Shown here: positions 8,532-18,000 of the stretch, in pieces
Layout: each line of letters opens with the position of its first letter
How positions within the stretch are numbered: the first letter of the stretch is position 1
Assembly: GCF_002873455.1 (NCBI RefSeq)
Contig: NZ_MCUN01000035.1
Span: forward strand, 1 to 64,000
Reading direction: 5' to 3'
From: Vibrio splendidus
GTDB taxonomy: Bacteria; Pseudomonadota; Gammaproteobacteria; Enterobacterales; Vibrionaceae
Length of the DNA stretch: 64,000 bases
Program-made: the position numbers and the translations under genes
The notes under the pieces: model-generated
What the model was told of the DNA's origin: nothing
The model's input: the letters and a program-made list of their open reading frames with translations, nothing else
Databases searched by the model: none

Positions 8532-9827
8532 GTGAAGTGGATCCATAAAATTGTTGTTTTTTTAGTTATCGCAACACTTGCCATTGTGCAGTATTACCGT
8601 GTGAGCGGAAATCGTGTGATAACGGCAGTTACGCCTGAACAATATGAATTTATCGCGACCAGCGATCAAGTTGATAGGGGTGTCAGTACCTCCCAATTAT
8701 CTTATCAAAATGGGCAGTATATTCTCGACTGTGAACTTAAAGAGTCTGAGTATCCGTGGCCTTATTGCGGATTGTCGATTCGTATCAACCCAGACATCAC
8801 GGTTGGTCTTGACCTTTCCCAGTACCACACCTTTAGAGTGAATATTGATTACCATGCGGAAGCGGATTCTAGTGGCCGTTTAAGAACCTATCTACGCAAT
8901 TACAATCCCGCTTACTCAATTCCTGATGACGAGTACACGCATAAGTACAACGGCATGGAGTTTTCGCCTGGCGTGGATGGCGGCGTTATTGAGATTCCAA
9001 TCGACAATTTACAAGTGATGACATGGTGGCTCGCCGATAACGATATCGCGCTAGAACATTCGGCTCCTGAGTATTCGAACGTGAATATGGTCGAGTTTGC
9101 TACCGCATCTGGTGCAAAGCTTGGCCACCATAGAATTGTTATCCGTAGTATTGAGTTCGAGGGATCTTATATTTCAGGCGAAAGCTTGTTCCTTATCTTG
9201 CTGTTTGTTTGGGTAGGTACGGGCACAGTGTTTCTGCTTTCAGAGTTGCACCGTTCAAGAAAACGCATGGTGATTGCAGAGAAAAGACATCATCACTTAA
9301 AGAACGTCAATCGAGCATTGAGAGAGCAAAACTTTGAGTTCTCAGAAAAGGCCCATCGTGATGAACTGACTGGGATACTCAATCGACACGCGATTCGTGA
9401 TTGGTTGAAAATGCAGTCGCAGCAGGTGAAACAAGGTCATGGAAAGCTGAGCATGTTGTATCTCGATATTGATTACTTTAAGAGCGTTAACGATAAATAC
9501 GGACACCAAATGGGTGATCATATTTTACGAGAATTCAGCATGGTGGTTGGCAGTTCGATTAGTGCGACTGACAAATTGGTACGTTGGGGCGGTGAAGAGT
9601 TTATTGTTTTTTGCCCAGAGACTGAGTCTGGTGAAGCACAGAGAAAGGCTGAGAAGATTCGACTTTTAGTCAGCCAACACCTTTGGGTTCATGGCGACCC
9701 ACTCACTTGCAGTATCGGTATTGCTGAGATGAAACAAGAGCGTGTAACAGAGACCATTGCTCGCGCTGATGAAGCCTTGTATCAAGCGAAGCATTCAGGG
9801 CGAAATCAGGTGATCTTGAGTCATTAA
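8532..9827 (+). CDS. Membrane-anchored GGDEF diguanylate cyclase
   Basis: A 431-residue predicted c-di-GMP synthase. A transmembrane segment at residues 5-23 (IVVFLVIATLAIVQYY) and a second at about 217-236 (LFLILLFVWVGTGTVFLL) enclose a roughly 190-residue periplasmic sensor domain that looks beta-rich and carbohydrate-binding-like (inference). A short coiled-coil (about 240-270) leads to the GGDEF domain. The catalytic loop is VRWGGEEF (GGEEF at 353-357), with DIDYFKSVNDKYGHQ before it. At the I-site position it reads SATD, lacking the Arg of RxxD. The start is a GTG at 8532 with GGAAG 8 nt upstream. The gene stands alone, with its own terminator. Confidence 0.88.
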   Translation: MKWIHKIVVFLVIATLAIVQYYRVSGNRVITAVTPEQYEFIATSDQVDRGVSTSQLSYQNGQYILDCELKESEYPWPYCGLSIRINPDITVGLDLSQYHTFRVNIDYHAEADSSGRLRTYLRNYNPAYSIPDDEYTHKYNGMEFSPGVDGGVIEIPIDNLQVMTWWLADNDIALEHSAPEYSNVNMVEFATASGAKLGHHRIVIRSIEFEGSYISGESLFLILLFVWVGTGTVFLLSELHRSRKRMVIAEKRHHHLKNVNRALREQNFEFSEKAHRDELTGILNRHAIRDWLKMQSQQVKQGHGKLSMLYLDIDYFKSVNDKYGHQMGDHILREFSMVVGSSISATDKLVRWGGEEFIVFCPETESGEAQRKAEKIRLLVSQHLWVHGDPLTCSIGIAEMKQERVTETIARADEALYQAKHSGRNQVILSH

Positions 9828-9855
9828 TCTGAAAATTGTTTTGGTTAGTTTATAA

Positions 9856-9888
9856 GCCACACGTGCATATGTGACGTGTGGCGTTTTT
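9856..9888 (+). terminator. Terminator after the membrane GGDEF gene
   Basis: GCCACACGT pairs with ACGTGTGGC around a 9-nt loop, followed by GTTTTT. Confidence 0.85.
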
Positions 9889-9951
9889 ATGGGTGCTATA
9901 TGAGTTTACTCTCTAGAGCGTTTGTTGATTTGCTTGGATAACGTATAAAAA

Positions 9952-10302
9952 ATGATCTCACTGTTCTTTAAATGTCTGCTGGGTGCCGCGGCTGTTCTGT
10001 TGATTGCGCTGTTGTCGAAAAGTAAGAGCTTTTACATCGCTGGCTTAGTGCCGTTGTTTCCAACCTTTGCTCTGATTGCTCACTACATTGTTGGTACGGA
10101 ACAAACCATGGTGGAGCTACGTACCACGGCACTCTTTGGTTTGTTCTCGCTTGTGCCGTACGCGGCTTATCTTGGCGCGGTTTATGTGTTCAGCTATCGC
10201 TGCAATTTGGTATCGACGCTTTCTTTAGCCACTGTCGTTTGGGTTATGTGTGCTTCTATGCTGCTGTTAGGTTGGACTCGTTTGGTTCCAAGTGTGGCGT
10301 GA
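9952..10302 (+). CDS. GlpM family membrane protein
   Basis: A 116-residue, very hydrophobic protein with about four transmembrane helices. The N-terminal segment (KCLLGAAAVLLIALLSKSK) and the phrase IAGLVPLFPTFALIAHYIVG are typical of the GlpM family, first noted in Pseudomonas near glycerol genes and linked there to alginate production. The biochemical role is unknown. No strong ribosome-binding site precedes the ATG. It is convergent with the dicarboxylate-carrier gene. Confidence 0.8.
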   Translation: MISLFFKCLLGAAAVLLIALLSKSKSFYIAGLVPLFPTFALIAHYIVGTEQTMVELRTTALFGLFSLVPYAAYLGAVYVFSYRCNLVSTLSLATVVWVMCASMLLLGWTRLVPSVA

Positions 10303-10349
10303 GAGCCAGATCTTAGAACGGTAATGAGTGGTTGGTGGTAAGTTGATAT

Positions 10350-10372
10350 AAAAAAGGTGGCGCGGGGCCACC
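10350..10372 (-). terminator. Terminator of the dicarboxylate carrier gene (minus strand)
   Basis: Read on the minus strand, GGTGGC pairs with GCCACC around a short C-rich loop, followed by TTTTTT. It lies about 150 nt after the carrier's stop codon. Confidence 0.65.
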
Positions 10373-10522
10373 AAAAGGGAAAACGTTTCTTGTTTTTAGA
10401 TGCCCGTTTAGCTGATTTTGTTAGATAAACTGATCTTGCTAGCTGAGCGGACATTTTTTTACTGGTTCAGCGGGGGAACTGCAGCCAGTTCAGTTGGAGC
10501 ATTTTCCGAAAGACGTTCGTGC

Positions 10523-11893
10523 TTACCAGAAGATCCAAGCGAACAGTGTTAGTACTAGGATACAAACTAGGTTCAACACCATACCGACTCGCATCATTTC
10601 TTTTTGTTTGATATGACCAGAACCAAATACAATCGCATTAGGTGGTGTCGCCACTGGTAGCATGAAGGCACAAGATGCGGCAATCGCAATCAGTGCAGAT
10701 AAGATAACAGGTGACATACCCAACGCTTCAGCAATGGTTGCAAATACAGGAACAAGCAAGGCTGCGCTCGCAGTGTTACTTGCAAATTCCGTTAGGAATA
10801 CCACGAATGCTACCACTGCAAGAATCGTAAGAAGCACGCCTGCTGTTTCTAAAAAGCCACTTAATGAGTGTGCTAGAAATACGCTGGTGCCAGTCGCTTT
10901 CAGAATGTTACTTAAACAGATACCGCCGCCGAACAGGATCAGTACACCCCAATCCGTTGTCTTCTCAACGTCTTTCCATTCCACTGCTCTAGAAGCGCCA
11001 AGCAGTACAATTGCGCCAATCGCCACCAAGCTATCAAATTTAGAGAAACCGCCAATCATTGCATTGATTGGTTTTCCGAATATCCAAAGCGTGACTGTTA
11101 AAAGGAAGATAGACAGTGTGATTTTTTTGCTGTTTGTCCACTCAACTGGAGCATGGTCTAGCTCAAATTTATGGTCGAGCTTAGGCTTAGTCATCACGTA
11201 CAAAACAATCATCGTGATTGGCAATAAGATCATTGATATAGGTAGGCCTAGCGCCATCCATTCTGTGAAACTTAAACCAACTTCTGCAGCAGCGATTGCG
11301 TTTGGTGGGCTACCAACTAAGGTTGCGATACCACCAATGGATGCACAGTAAGCAATACCAAGTAGAACGAACACGTAGGTGTTTCTGTCTTCACTTTGGT
11401 CAACCTTGTTCATGATGCCAAGAACAAGAGGAAGCATCATCGCTGTGGTGGCTGTGTTTGAGATCCACATTGATAAACCTGCACTCACACCAAACAGCAT
11501 GAACACGGCGACCGACATTCTGCCTTTTGCTATCAACAGGACTTTGTCAGCGATCGCTTTATCGAGCTCTTGCTTATTCAGTGCGGCTGCTAATGCGAAG
11601 CCACCCATGAATAGGAAGATGATTGGGTTCGAAAAGTTAGCCAGCGCAGCGGGCGTGTTGAATACACCAAACAAGACAGCCAATAGGGGAACGAGCAAAG
11701 CGGTGATGCTGACGTGAATAGCTTCTGTTAACCATAAAATGGCAACGAACACGAGAATACTTAAACCTGTATTCACTTGCGCTTCGAATGGCAGGGTATT
11801 GAGCAAAAGTGCAAATAACGTGAAATTACCAATTAATATCATGCTGTTGCGGGTAAACAACCAGTGTTTCAGTGTAGTAACAAGTGCCGTCAT
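10523..11893 (-). CDS. SLC13/DASS family Na+/dicarboxylate symporter (VcINDY-like)
   Basis: A 456-residue inner-membrane carrier of the divalent anion:Na+ symporter family, close in layout to VcINDY of Vibrio cholerae, which imports succinate-type dicarboxylates with sodium. Both signature SNT motifs that build the Na+/substrate sites are present: WISNTATTAMMLP (first repeat) and FASNTASAALLVP (second repeat). About eleven hydrophobic segments are visible, and the length fits the family. The ATG at 11893 has AAAGGAG 6-7 nt upstream. It is transcribed alone. The substrate (succinate, fumarate or malate) is inferred from the family. Confidence 0.9.
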   Translation of the reverse strand: MTALVTTLKHWLFTRNSMILIGNFTLFALLLNTLPFEAQVNTGLSILVFVAILWLTEAIHVSITALLVPLLAVLFGVFNTPAALANFSNPIIFLFMGGFALAAALNKQELDKAIADKVLLIAKGRMSVAVFMLFGVSAGLSMWISNTATTAMMLPLVLGIMNKVDQSEDRNTYVFVLLGIAYCASIGGIATLVGSPPNAIAAAEVGLSFTEWMALGLPISMILLPITMIVLYVMTKPKLDHKFELDHAPVEWTNSKKITLSIFLLTVTLWIFGKPINAMIGGFSKFDSLVAIGAIVLLGASRAVEWKDVEKTTDWGVLILFGGGICLSNILKATGTSVFLAHSLSGFLETAGVLLTILAVVAFVVFLTEFASNTASAALLVPVFATIAEALGMSPVILSALIAIAASCAFMLPVATPPNAIVFGSGHIKQKEMMRVGMVLNLVCILVLTLFAWIFW

Positions 11894-12138
11894 AAGACGC
11901 TCCTTTTGTTTATCCTCGTTTTATTGGTGCACTAACTTCAAAAGCGGTGCTTATTGTTTTCGAGGTATCTTGTTTTCAAGTTATACCGCTCTTAAAGTAA
12001 AAAGCTTCGAGGTATATAGACTTGATGTAGGGTCAGACTTTGTTGGCAGAATGTTACTCAAGTTAATAAAGGAGTGTTGGTGTGTTTTTGCTTAACAATG
12101 GGGAAGTGTGAGGCAACAAATTCAAAATGTGTAGTTTT

Positions 12139-12966
12139 CTACACATCGGTCTCTGCTGGGTCTTCAATAGGGCTTGTTGAGGGGGCTAGAATAGGGTTTG
12201 CAGTGGGGTCTGCAATTGGGTTAGGAATCGGCAATGATCCTGGTTTTGGGCTGGGTTGAATCGGCTCTTTAGGGCCAAGGAATTTTGGCGCAGTACCAAT
12301 AATATACAGATCAAGAAACGCTTTGGTGCGCGCAAACACTTCACGTAAACGTATTGAGGTTCCTGAGTGATGAGTCGGTCCTGAAACCGCCAAACATTGC
12401 GCATGAATATCGTAAGAATTGGCGATGAAGAGCGCTCTTTCACAGTGGAATTTCTGAGTGATGATCAGAAAATTATCAGTATCGAATATCTTCTTGGCGC
12501 GAACAATCGAATCTAGGGTTCTGAAACCAGCATAATCTAGATTGATGCGTTCATCGGGGACACCCGCTTTCAATAAGTCGCGTTTCATCGTCCACGGTTC
12601 ATTGTATGAGCGATGAGCGTTATCGCCACTCAGTAGAAATTGGTCTACTTTTTCACGATCGAACAGCTCAATCGCAGCTTCAATTCGGTGTTTATAATAG
12701 TCATTGAGTGTTCTGCCCAGATATTTGCTTGTGCCAAGCACAACCGCGACCTCAAGCTCGGGCACTTCATCAATATCGTAGATGATGCGATCTTCCGCTT
12801 GCCATGAAACCCAATAATCGATCGCAATAACCGCAGCGCTGCCTACTAAGAACACGAGGAAAGCGCCAAACAGAAAACCTTGCAGTTTTTTGTAAGCTTT
12901 TAATAAGTAGCTACGGAAAATGTGAGAATCAAATTTCACTCTCGGTATGGTCCTTTGGCTGAGCAT
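12139..12966 (-). CDS. SanA/YdcF family (DUF218) membrane protein with Pro-rich tail
   Basis: Inner-membrane-anchored protein of the SanA branch of the DUF218 family; E. coli SanA affects envelope barrier function (vancomycin sensitivity at high temperature). One transmembrane helix (FLFGAFLVFLVGSAAVIAIDY) precedes the DUF218 domain, with typical phrases VAVVLGTSKY, LNDYYKHRIEAAIELF, LLSGDNA and ITQKFHCERALFIA. The C-terminus carries an unusual Pro-rich tail of about 40 residues with NPIADP/NPILAP/SPIEDP repeats, absent from E. coli SanA. The ATG at 12966 is used; the frame opens at a TTG (12993), and a GTG a few codons downstream (VKFDSH) is preceded by AAAGGA, so the true start is uncertain. 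Confidence 0.82.
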   Translation of the reverse strand: MLSQRTIPRVKFDSHIFRSYLLKAYKKLQGFLFGAFLVFLVGSAAVIAIDYWVSWQAEDRIIYDIDEVPELEVAVVLGTSKYLGRTLNDYYKHRIEAAIELFDREKVDQFLLSGDNAHRSYNEPWTMKRDLLKAGVPDERINLDYAGFRTLDSIVRAKKIFDTDNFLIITQKFHCERALFIANSYDIHAQCLAVSGPTHHSGTSIRLREVFARTKAFLDLYIIGTAPKFLGPKEPIQPSPKPGSLPIPNPIADPTANPILAPSTSPIEDPAETDV

Positions 12967-13096
12967 TAATTTTTGAGTGCTCGATAATACCAAATAAAAA
13001 TGAGAAAAATCAGCTAAAAAGACAAGACAGTGTAAAGAAAAAAGCCCCTGCAGTTGCAGAGGCTGATATAAGAGTCGTTAACGCTCTTTATTCAAC

Positions 13097-13180
13097 GCGC
13101 AGTACGCTTTATTGAGAGCGCAGTACGCATTCTTCAAAGCGCAGCACGCTTTATTAGAATGCAGTACGCTTGTAGCGACG
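13097..13180 (-). repeat. Four 21-bp tandem repeats, one inside the 3' end of maeA
   Basis: Units start at 13097, 13118, 13139 and 13160, with core GCGCAGTACGCTTTATT. The fourth unit contains the last codons of the malic enzyme gene (minus strand YKRTAF-stop), and the other three continue downstream. A fifth, more decayed unit may precede them at about 13076. This looks like tandem amplification of the gene's 3' end. Confidence 0.8.
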
Positions 13181-14842
13181 GTAAACCGGCTGCCAGAAGT
13201 GCTGGTCAATCGCTTGTTGTAATGCTTCTTCAGTGATCTCTAGAGCAACACCTTGTTCAATTGCTTTCTTACCAACAGCGAGGGCAATCTTCTTCGATAC
13301 GGTGTGGATCTCTTCTAATGGTGGAAGTAGAGCGCCTGAACCATTGATTGCTAGTGGAGAGCATGTTGCAAGAGCACGGCTTGATTCCATCAGCATTTCA
13401 TCAGTGATGCGTGAAGCATTCACAGCCAATACACCAAGGCCAATGCCTGGGAAGATGTAGCTGTTGTTACACTGAGCGATTGGGTAAGTGGTACCGTTAT
13501 GAGTGACTGGCTCAAACGGGCTACCGGTCGCAACAAGTGCTTGACCATCAGTCCAACGAATAATGTCGTTTGGTGTTGCTTCAACACGGCTTGTTGGGTT
13601 TGATAGCGGGAACACGATAGGGCGTTCACAATGAAGGTTCATCTCTTTGATAACTTCTTTGCTGAACAGACCCGGCGCACCAGATACACCAACTAATACT
13701 GTAGGTTTCGCGTGACGAACAACGTCGAGTAGAGAGAAGCCAGTACCGTCACTTTCCCAATCTTTGGTGTTCGCGTTGGTTTGTACTAGGCGCTGTTGGA
13801 AATCAAGCAAGTTTTGCATGCCTTCCTGTAGCAGACCCCAACGGTCAACCATGTAAACTTGAGAGCGTGCTTGCGCATCGCTGATACCTTCAGACACCAT
13901 TTGAGCAATGATAGCTTCAGCAATACCACAACCTGCAGAACCCGCACCCAAGAAGGTGATGCGTTGATCTGAAAGTTTGCTATTTGCTGCTTTACATGCC
14001 GCTAATAGAGAACCAACCGTTACGGCTGCTGTACCTTGGATATCATCGTTGAAACAACATAGGCGATTTTTGTAGCGTTCAAGTAGAGGCATTGCGTTCT
14101 TTTGTGCGAAATCTTCGAACTGAACTAATGCATCAGGCCAACGGCGTTGAACGGCTTGAATGAACTCTTCAACGAACGCATCGTAATCAGCCCCTGTGAT
14201 TCGAGGATGACGCCAACCCATGTACATTGGGTCAGCAAGACGTTGCGGGTTGTTTGTACCGACATCGAGTACGATAGGTAGCATGTAAGCTGGGCTGATA
14301 CCGCCACAAGCTGTATACAGTGCTAGCTTACCAATTGGAATACCCATACCACCGATACCTTGGTCTCCCAAACCAAGAATACGTTCACCATCCGTAACCA
14401 CGATTACTTTAACGTTGTGGTTTGTCGCATTGTTCAGTAGGTCATCGATACGATCGCGGTTCGGGTATGAGATAAACAGACCACGGCCACGACGGTAAAT
14501 ATTTGAGAAGTTCTCACATGCTGCGCCAACCGTTGGCGTGTAAATGATAGGCATCATTTCAGAGATGTGATTTTGAACTAAACGATAAAAAAGCGTTTCA
14601 TTAGTGTCTTGGATGTTACGAAGGTAGATATGCTTATCCATATCACTTTCGAAGTTACAATATTGCTTGTATGCACGTCCTACTTGCTCTTGGATTGTTT
14701 CGGTTGTTTCCGGTAACAAGCCTTCAAGGTTGAAAGAACTGCGCTCTTCAGCAGAGAATGCGCTGCCTTTGTTTAGAAGAGGGGTACTTAGTAGAGCAGG
14801 ACCAGCATAAGGGATATATAGAGGGCGTTTATCGTTGTTCAT
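13154..14842 (-). CDS. maeA: NAD-dependent malic enzyme (malate to pyruvate + CO2)
   Basis: Oxidative decarboxylation of L-malate to pyruvate with NAD+, linking the TCA cycle to pyruvate. The length of 562 residues matches the large (eukaryote-like) malic enzymes such as E. coli MaeA (565). Diagnostic parts are IYTPTVGAACENFSNIYRR (catalytic Tyr region), VTDGERILGLGDQGIGGMGI, the metal-site FEDFAQKNA, FNDDIQGTAAVT, and the Rossmann motif FLGAGSAGCG. It starts at the ATG at 14842. The gene is alone, and divergent from a helicase gene. Its 3' end is embedded in a 21-bp tandem repeat array. Confidence 0.95.
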   Translation of the reverse strand: MNNDKRPLYIPYAGPALLSTPLLNKGSAFSAEERSSFNLEGLLPETTETIQEQVGRAYKQYCNFESDMDKHIYLRNIQDTNETLFYRLVQNHISEMMPIIYTPTVGAACENFSNIYRRGRGLFISYPNRDRIDDLLNNATNHNVKVIVVTDGERILGLGDQGIGGMGIPIGKLALYTACGGISPAYMLPIVLDVGTNNPQRLADPMYMGWRHPRITGADYDAFVEEFIQAVQRRWPDALVQFEDFAQKNAMPLLERYKNRLCCFNDDIQGTAAVTVGSLLAACKAANSKLSDQRITFLGAGSAGCGIAEAIIAQMVSEGISDAQARSQVYMVDRWGLLQEGMQNLLDFQQRLVQTNANTKDWESDGTGFSLLDVVRHAKPTVLVGVSGAPGLFSKEVIKEMNLHCERPIVFPLSNPTSRVEATPNDIIRWTDGQALVATGSPFEPVTHNGTTYPIAQCNNSYIFPGIGLGVLAVNASRITDEMLMESSRALATCSPLAINGSGALLPPLEEIHTVSKKIALAVGKKAIEQGVALEITEEALQQAIDQHFWQPVYRRYKRTAF

Positions 14843-15026
14843 TGGATGCCTAATATGGGAGAAAGGGTAACCGAAAAATGATAACGGTTTAGTTATTCAA
14901 TTGTAAATAGTTTCCCTCCGATCTTTGCAAACAAAATGATATTCTTACCCATGTCCCACACTTATCGAATTCTAGCGCCATAATTGGTTATACTTCGCTC
15001 ACACTTTTTCGCGACTTCTCCTTTTT

Positions 15027-17405
15027 ATGTCATTACTTCCTATCGATTCTTATCAAAACGTATTCCACGAACAAATCGCCAATTCTCATCTTGTAGTCGA
15101 AGCAGAAACTGGATCGGGCAAATCAACACGCCTACCTATTTGGGCTTCTGAGCATGGTCGAGTCTTGGTGGTGGAACCGAGAAGAATCGCTTGTACGTCA
15201 TTGGCCAAATATCTCACGCAGCAGTCGGGTGAAAAACTGGGTAGCAAGATCGGCTATGCGATTAAGCTTGAATCGAAATACAACGAGCAAACCAACGTTG
15301 TGTTTGTGACGCCCGGTATCGCGCTGCGTTGGTTATCAGAGGACGGATTAACCAGTTTTGATGTGATTGTGGTGGATGAATTTCACGAGAGGCGCTGGGA
15401 CATTGATCTGCTGGTGGCGATTCTGAAGCAAAAAGAGAGCCATCGCTTGGTGATCACGTCAGCAACCATTGAAGGGGAGCGTCTTGCTCATTACTTGGAT
15501 GCGAATCGAATTAGCTGTGAAGGCCGAACTTATCAAGTTGCTATTGAACACAGGGCGAATGAATCCAGAGCATTGCCCGATATTCGACATCTAGAGCAAC
15601 GCATTGCTGAAGAAGTGAATCATCAACTGATCGCTTCACATGGCGATATCTTGGTTTTCCTACCGGGTAAAAAAGAGATCGTGCAATGTGAGCAAGCCTT
15701 GGCAAAGAATCCAGATATCCAAGTGGTGAAGTTGCATGCGTCAGTCAGTGAAAAAGAACGAGATTTAGCGTTATCGGGTCGTAATATCAATACTGAAGGT
15801 AATGGCCTGAGAAAGGTCATACTTGCGACCAACGTTGCTGAAACCTCCCTCACCATACCTGATATTGGTGTGGTGATAGATTCAGGATTAGAAAGACGCA
15901 CCGTTCAACGAAACGGAAGAACCACACTGATGCTTAAATCCATATCACGAGCGAGTGCCAAACAACGAGCTGGCCGTGCGGGTAGAGTGATGGATGGCAT
16001 TTGTGTCCGTCTATATGGCGAACATGCGGCGTTAGAGTTAGTCACACCACCTGAATTGCAGCGTGAAGAGCTGACAGAACCTATGTTGGCCGCGGCATGT
16101 TGTGGTGCTCTGTTTGAGAGCTTGTCCTTCCTTGATCCTATTCCTGAGAAGTCATTAAACAGCGCGACTCAAACCTTGCTCACGATGGAGGCGATTAATA
16201 GCGACCATCAAATTACCGAGCATGGCAAAAAGCTGTATCCGCTGCCGATTGATGCTTTGTATGCCGATATTGTTACTCGAATCAAAACCAAAGCATTAAA
16301 AGAAGCGATGGTCGATCTCACCGCGGCGTTGTCCGTTCCTGCTCGTTTGTATCAGTTGCCGAGCAATGCAGAACATCTTGAAGCACTCGCTCAACAAGAG
16401 AAAGAAGGGTGTGACTTAAGCCTGTTAATTCAGATTGTTCGTGGTCGCGATTATCCGCATTTAGAAATCGACCAACAGGCACTGAATGAAGCACAAGGGC
16501 TGGCAAAGCAAATGCGTGAGGTGTTTGAACTTCCGCAGTTAGAGGTTGCGTCTCGTTACCAACGTGTCGAACTGCTTAACACTATTATTCAACTTCACCC
16601 AGAACTGGTGTTCGTACGCAGACTGAAACGGAAAGAAGCCTTTGCCAATGGGATGTTAGAAGTAGTACTTGGTCGTCAGAATCGTTTCCCCGATAATGCG
16701 CAAGCGATGTTGGTGTTAGACACTCATAGTTTACCGGGAAGAGGCGTTAAACAGACACTGACCTTAGCCACTACAACTGCGCCTATTCCTCTGGAGCTTA
16801 TTGTTGAAGCTGAACTAGGAGAGTGGGAGCAAGGTGAAACAAGAGTAAATGATGACGGCGTCTTTACCGAGATGGCGTTGGTGTACGCAGGCCGTACGAT
16901 CACGACCAAGCTCGTGGCCGCTGAGGGGCAGTTATCATTAAAGCCGATTGTCGATCTTGTGTTGGGTGGTGTTCAGCTTCCAGGTTTTGCTGAAATGCGA
17001 ACTCGAGAAATCAAGCATTGGCAGCTGTATGTGAAACTCGGTCTCGATGAACAAACCCAATACACACCAGAAATTGAGAACATTAACTTTGAGCTATGGT
17101 TGATAGAGCAGCTTGAGGTGCTAGGTGTCACTGATGTGAGCGAATTGGAAATGTTCGACCATGCAGACATACCTTTCGATGGGATTCCAAGTTGGCTCTA
17201 TTCAGAGTTCTCTGAAAAATACCCGTTTGCACTGAGCCTTGCCGACTTACAACTCGATGTAGAATACTTGCCCGCACGAAAGCTGATTTACGTGCACTAT
17301 CAATCGGGTAGCCGAAAGTTATCACCAAAACGTTGGGAGCTGCCAACATGGTCTGGCTGGCGTATTCAATACAAAAAAGCGAGCCGGATAATTGATATAA
17401 AATAG
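15027..17405 (+). CDS. DEAH-box ATP-dependent helicase, HrpB-like
   Basis: A 792-residue superfamily 2 helicase. Motif I is AETGSGKST (residues about 27-35), motif II is DEFH in VVDEFHERR, motif III is SAT, and motif VI reads QRAGRAGRV; TNVAETSLTIPDIGVVIDSG is the hallmark of DEAH RNA helicases. The N-terminal half aligns by eye with HrpB, but the C-terminal 250 residues do not show the HrpB ending, so it may be a separate HrpB-related lineage. The RNA substrate is unknown. It starts at the ATG at 15027, without a clear ribosome-binding site, 184 nt from the divergent maeA. Confidence 0.82.
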   Translation: MSLLPIDSYQNVFHEQIANSHLVVEAETGSGKSTRLPIWASEHGRVLVVEPRRIACTSLAKYLTQQSGEKLGSKIGYAIKLESKYNEQTNVVFVTPGIALRWLSEDGLTSFDVIVVDEFHERRWDIDLLVAILKQKESHRLVITSATIEGERLAHYLDANRISCEGRTYQVAIEHRANESRALPDIRHLEQRIAEEVNHQLIASHGDILVFLPGKKEIVQCEQALAKNPDIQVVKLHASVSEKERDLALSGRNINTEGNGLRKVILATNVAETSLTIPDIGVVIDSGLERRTVQRNGRTTLMLKSISRASAKQRAGRAGRVMDGICVRLYGEHAALELVTPPELQREELTEPMLAAACCGALFESLSFLDPIPEKSLNSATQTLLTMEAINSDHQITEHGKKLYPLPIDALYADIVTRIKTKALKEAMVDLTAALSVPARLYQLPSNAEHLEALAQQEKEGCDLSLLIQIVRGRDYPHLEIDQQALNEAQGLAKQMREVFELPQLEVASRYQRVELLNTIIQLHPELVFVRRLKRKEAFANGMLEVVLGRQNRFPDNAQAMLVLDTHSLPGRGVKQTLTLATTTAPIPLELIVEAELGEWEQGETRVNDDGVFTEMALVYAGRTITTKLVAAEGQLSLKPIVDLVLGGVQLPGFAEMRTREIKHWQLYVKLGLDEQTQYTPEIENINFELWLIEQLEVLGVTDVSELEMFDHADIPFDGIPSWLYSEFSEKYPFALSLADLQLDVEYLPARKLIYVHYQSGSRKLSPKRWELPTWSGWRIQYKKASRIIDIK

Positions 17406-17608
17406 ATAGATAAGTTTTATCTCTAAAATATTAATCAAATAGGTGCATATATGATTATTCAGTGCTTATTTTGTTACAAAATTGATTTTTATATGCCTTT
17501 TTAACCAATCAAAAGGTCATAAAAGACTATTCTTCTATATCCTATTGCTATAAAGAAAGAGTTGATAGATATTGAGTATATTGTGTTGTCAAAGTGTCGG
17601 GGGACATC

Positions 17609-17986
17609 ATGGAAAAACAGATAGAGACGCGTGTAGAGTTCGATTACACAACCTTTCTTGGCGCCTCATGCAGTAAAAAATGGACTTTTCTGGAAGCACT
17701 AACCACAATTGCGCCAGTATTCAGTACCGTCTGGCGAGATAGCATTAAAGAGCTAGCAAGCCCTGAAGATCGTTTATGGCAGATGGCATTAAAATCAATG
17801 TCGACGCGTAAAAGTGATGAGTCAAACATTGTTACCTTACTTAAGCTAGCTAGGCTGGAAGGGATCAATGAGCTCAAAGTTGTTATGCCGTATTCTCTTG
17901 AAGAAGAGCAGATAGAGTACATCGAGACGCGCAGTCATTTGGTGATCGCCGAGAATACTGGAGAAGAGTTTACTATCAAGCTGTAA
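17609..17986 (+). CDS. Hypothetical protein (125 aa)
   Basis: No family is recognised. A soluble, mixed alpha/beta-looking protein with an acidic C-terminal half and no signal peptide or membrane segment. The ATG at 17609 is preceded at 5 nt by a GGGGG stretch; the same frame also opens at a GTG (17594). It follows the helicase at 203 nt and is probably expressed separately. A heptanucleotide repeat starts just after its stop codon. Confidence 0.65.
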   Translation: MEKQIETRVEFDYTTFLGASCSKKWTFLEALTTIAPVFSTVWRDSIKELASPEDRLWQMALKSMSTRKSDESNIVTLLKLARLEGINELKVVMPYSLEEEQIEYIETRSHLVIAENTGEEFTIKL

Positions 17987-18000
17987 TCTCTCATTATTGC

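Noticed and set aside
10662..11717. Long plus-strand frames of 229 and 112 codons inside the dicarboxylate carrier gene.
   Set aside because: They are shadows of the real carrier gene on the minus strand, which has clear family motifs and a ribosome-binding site.
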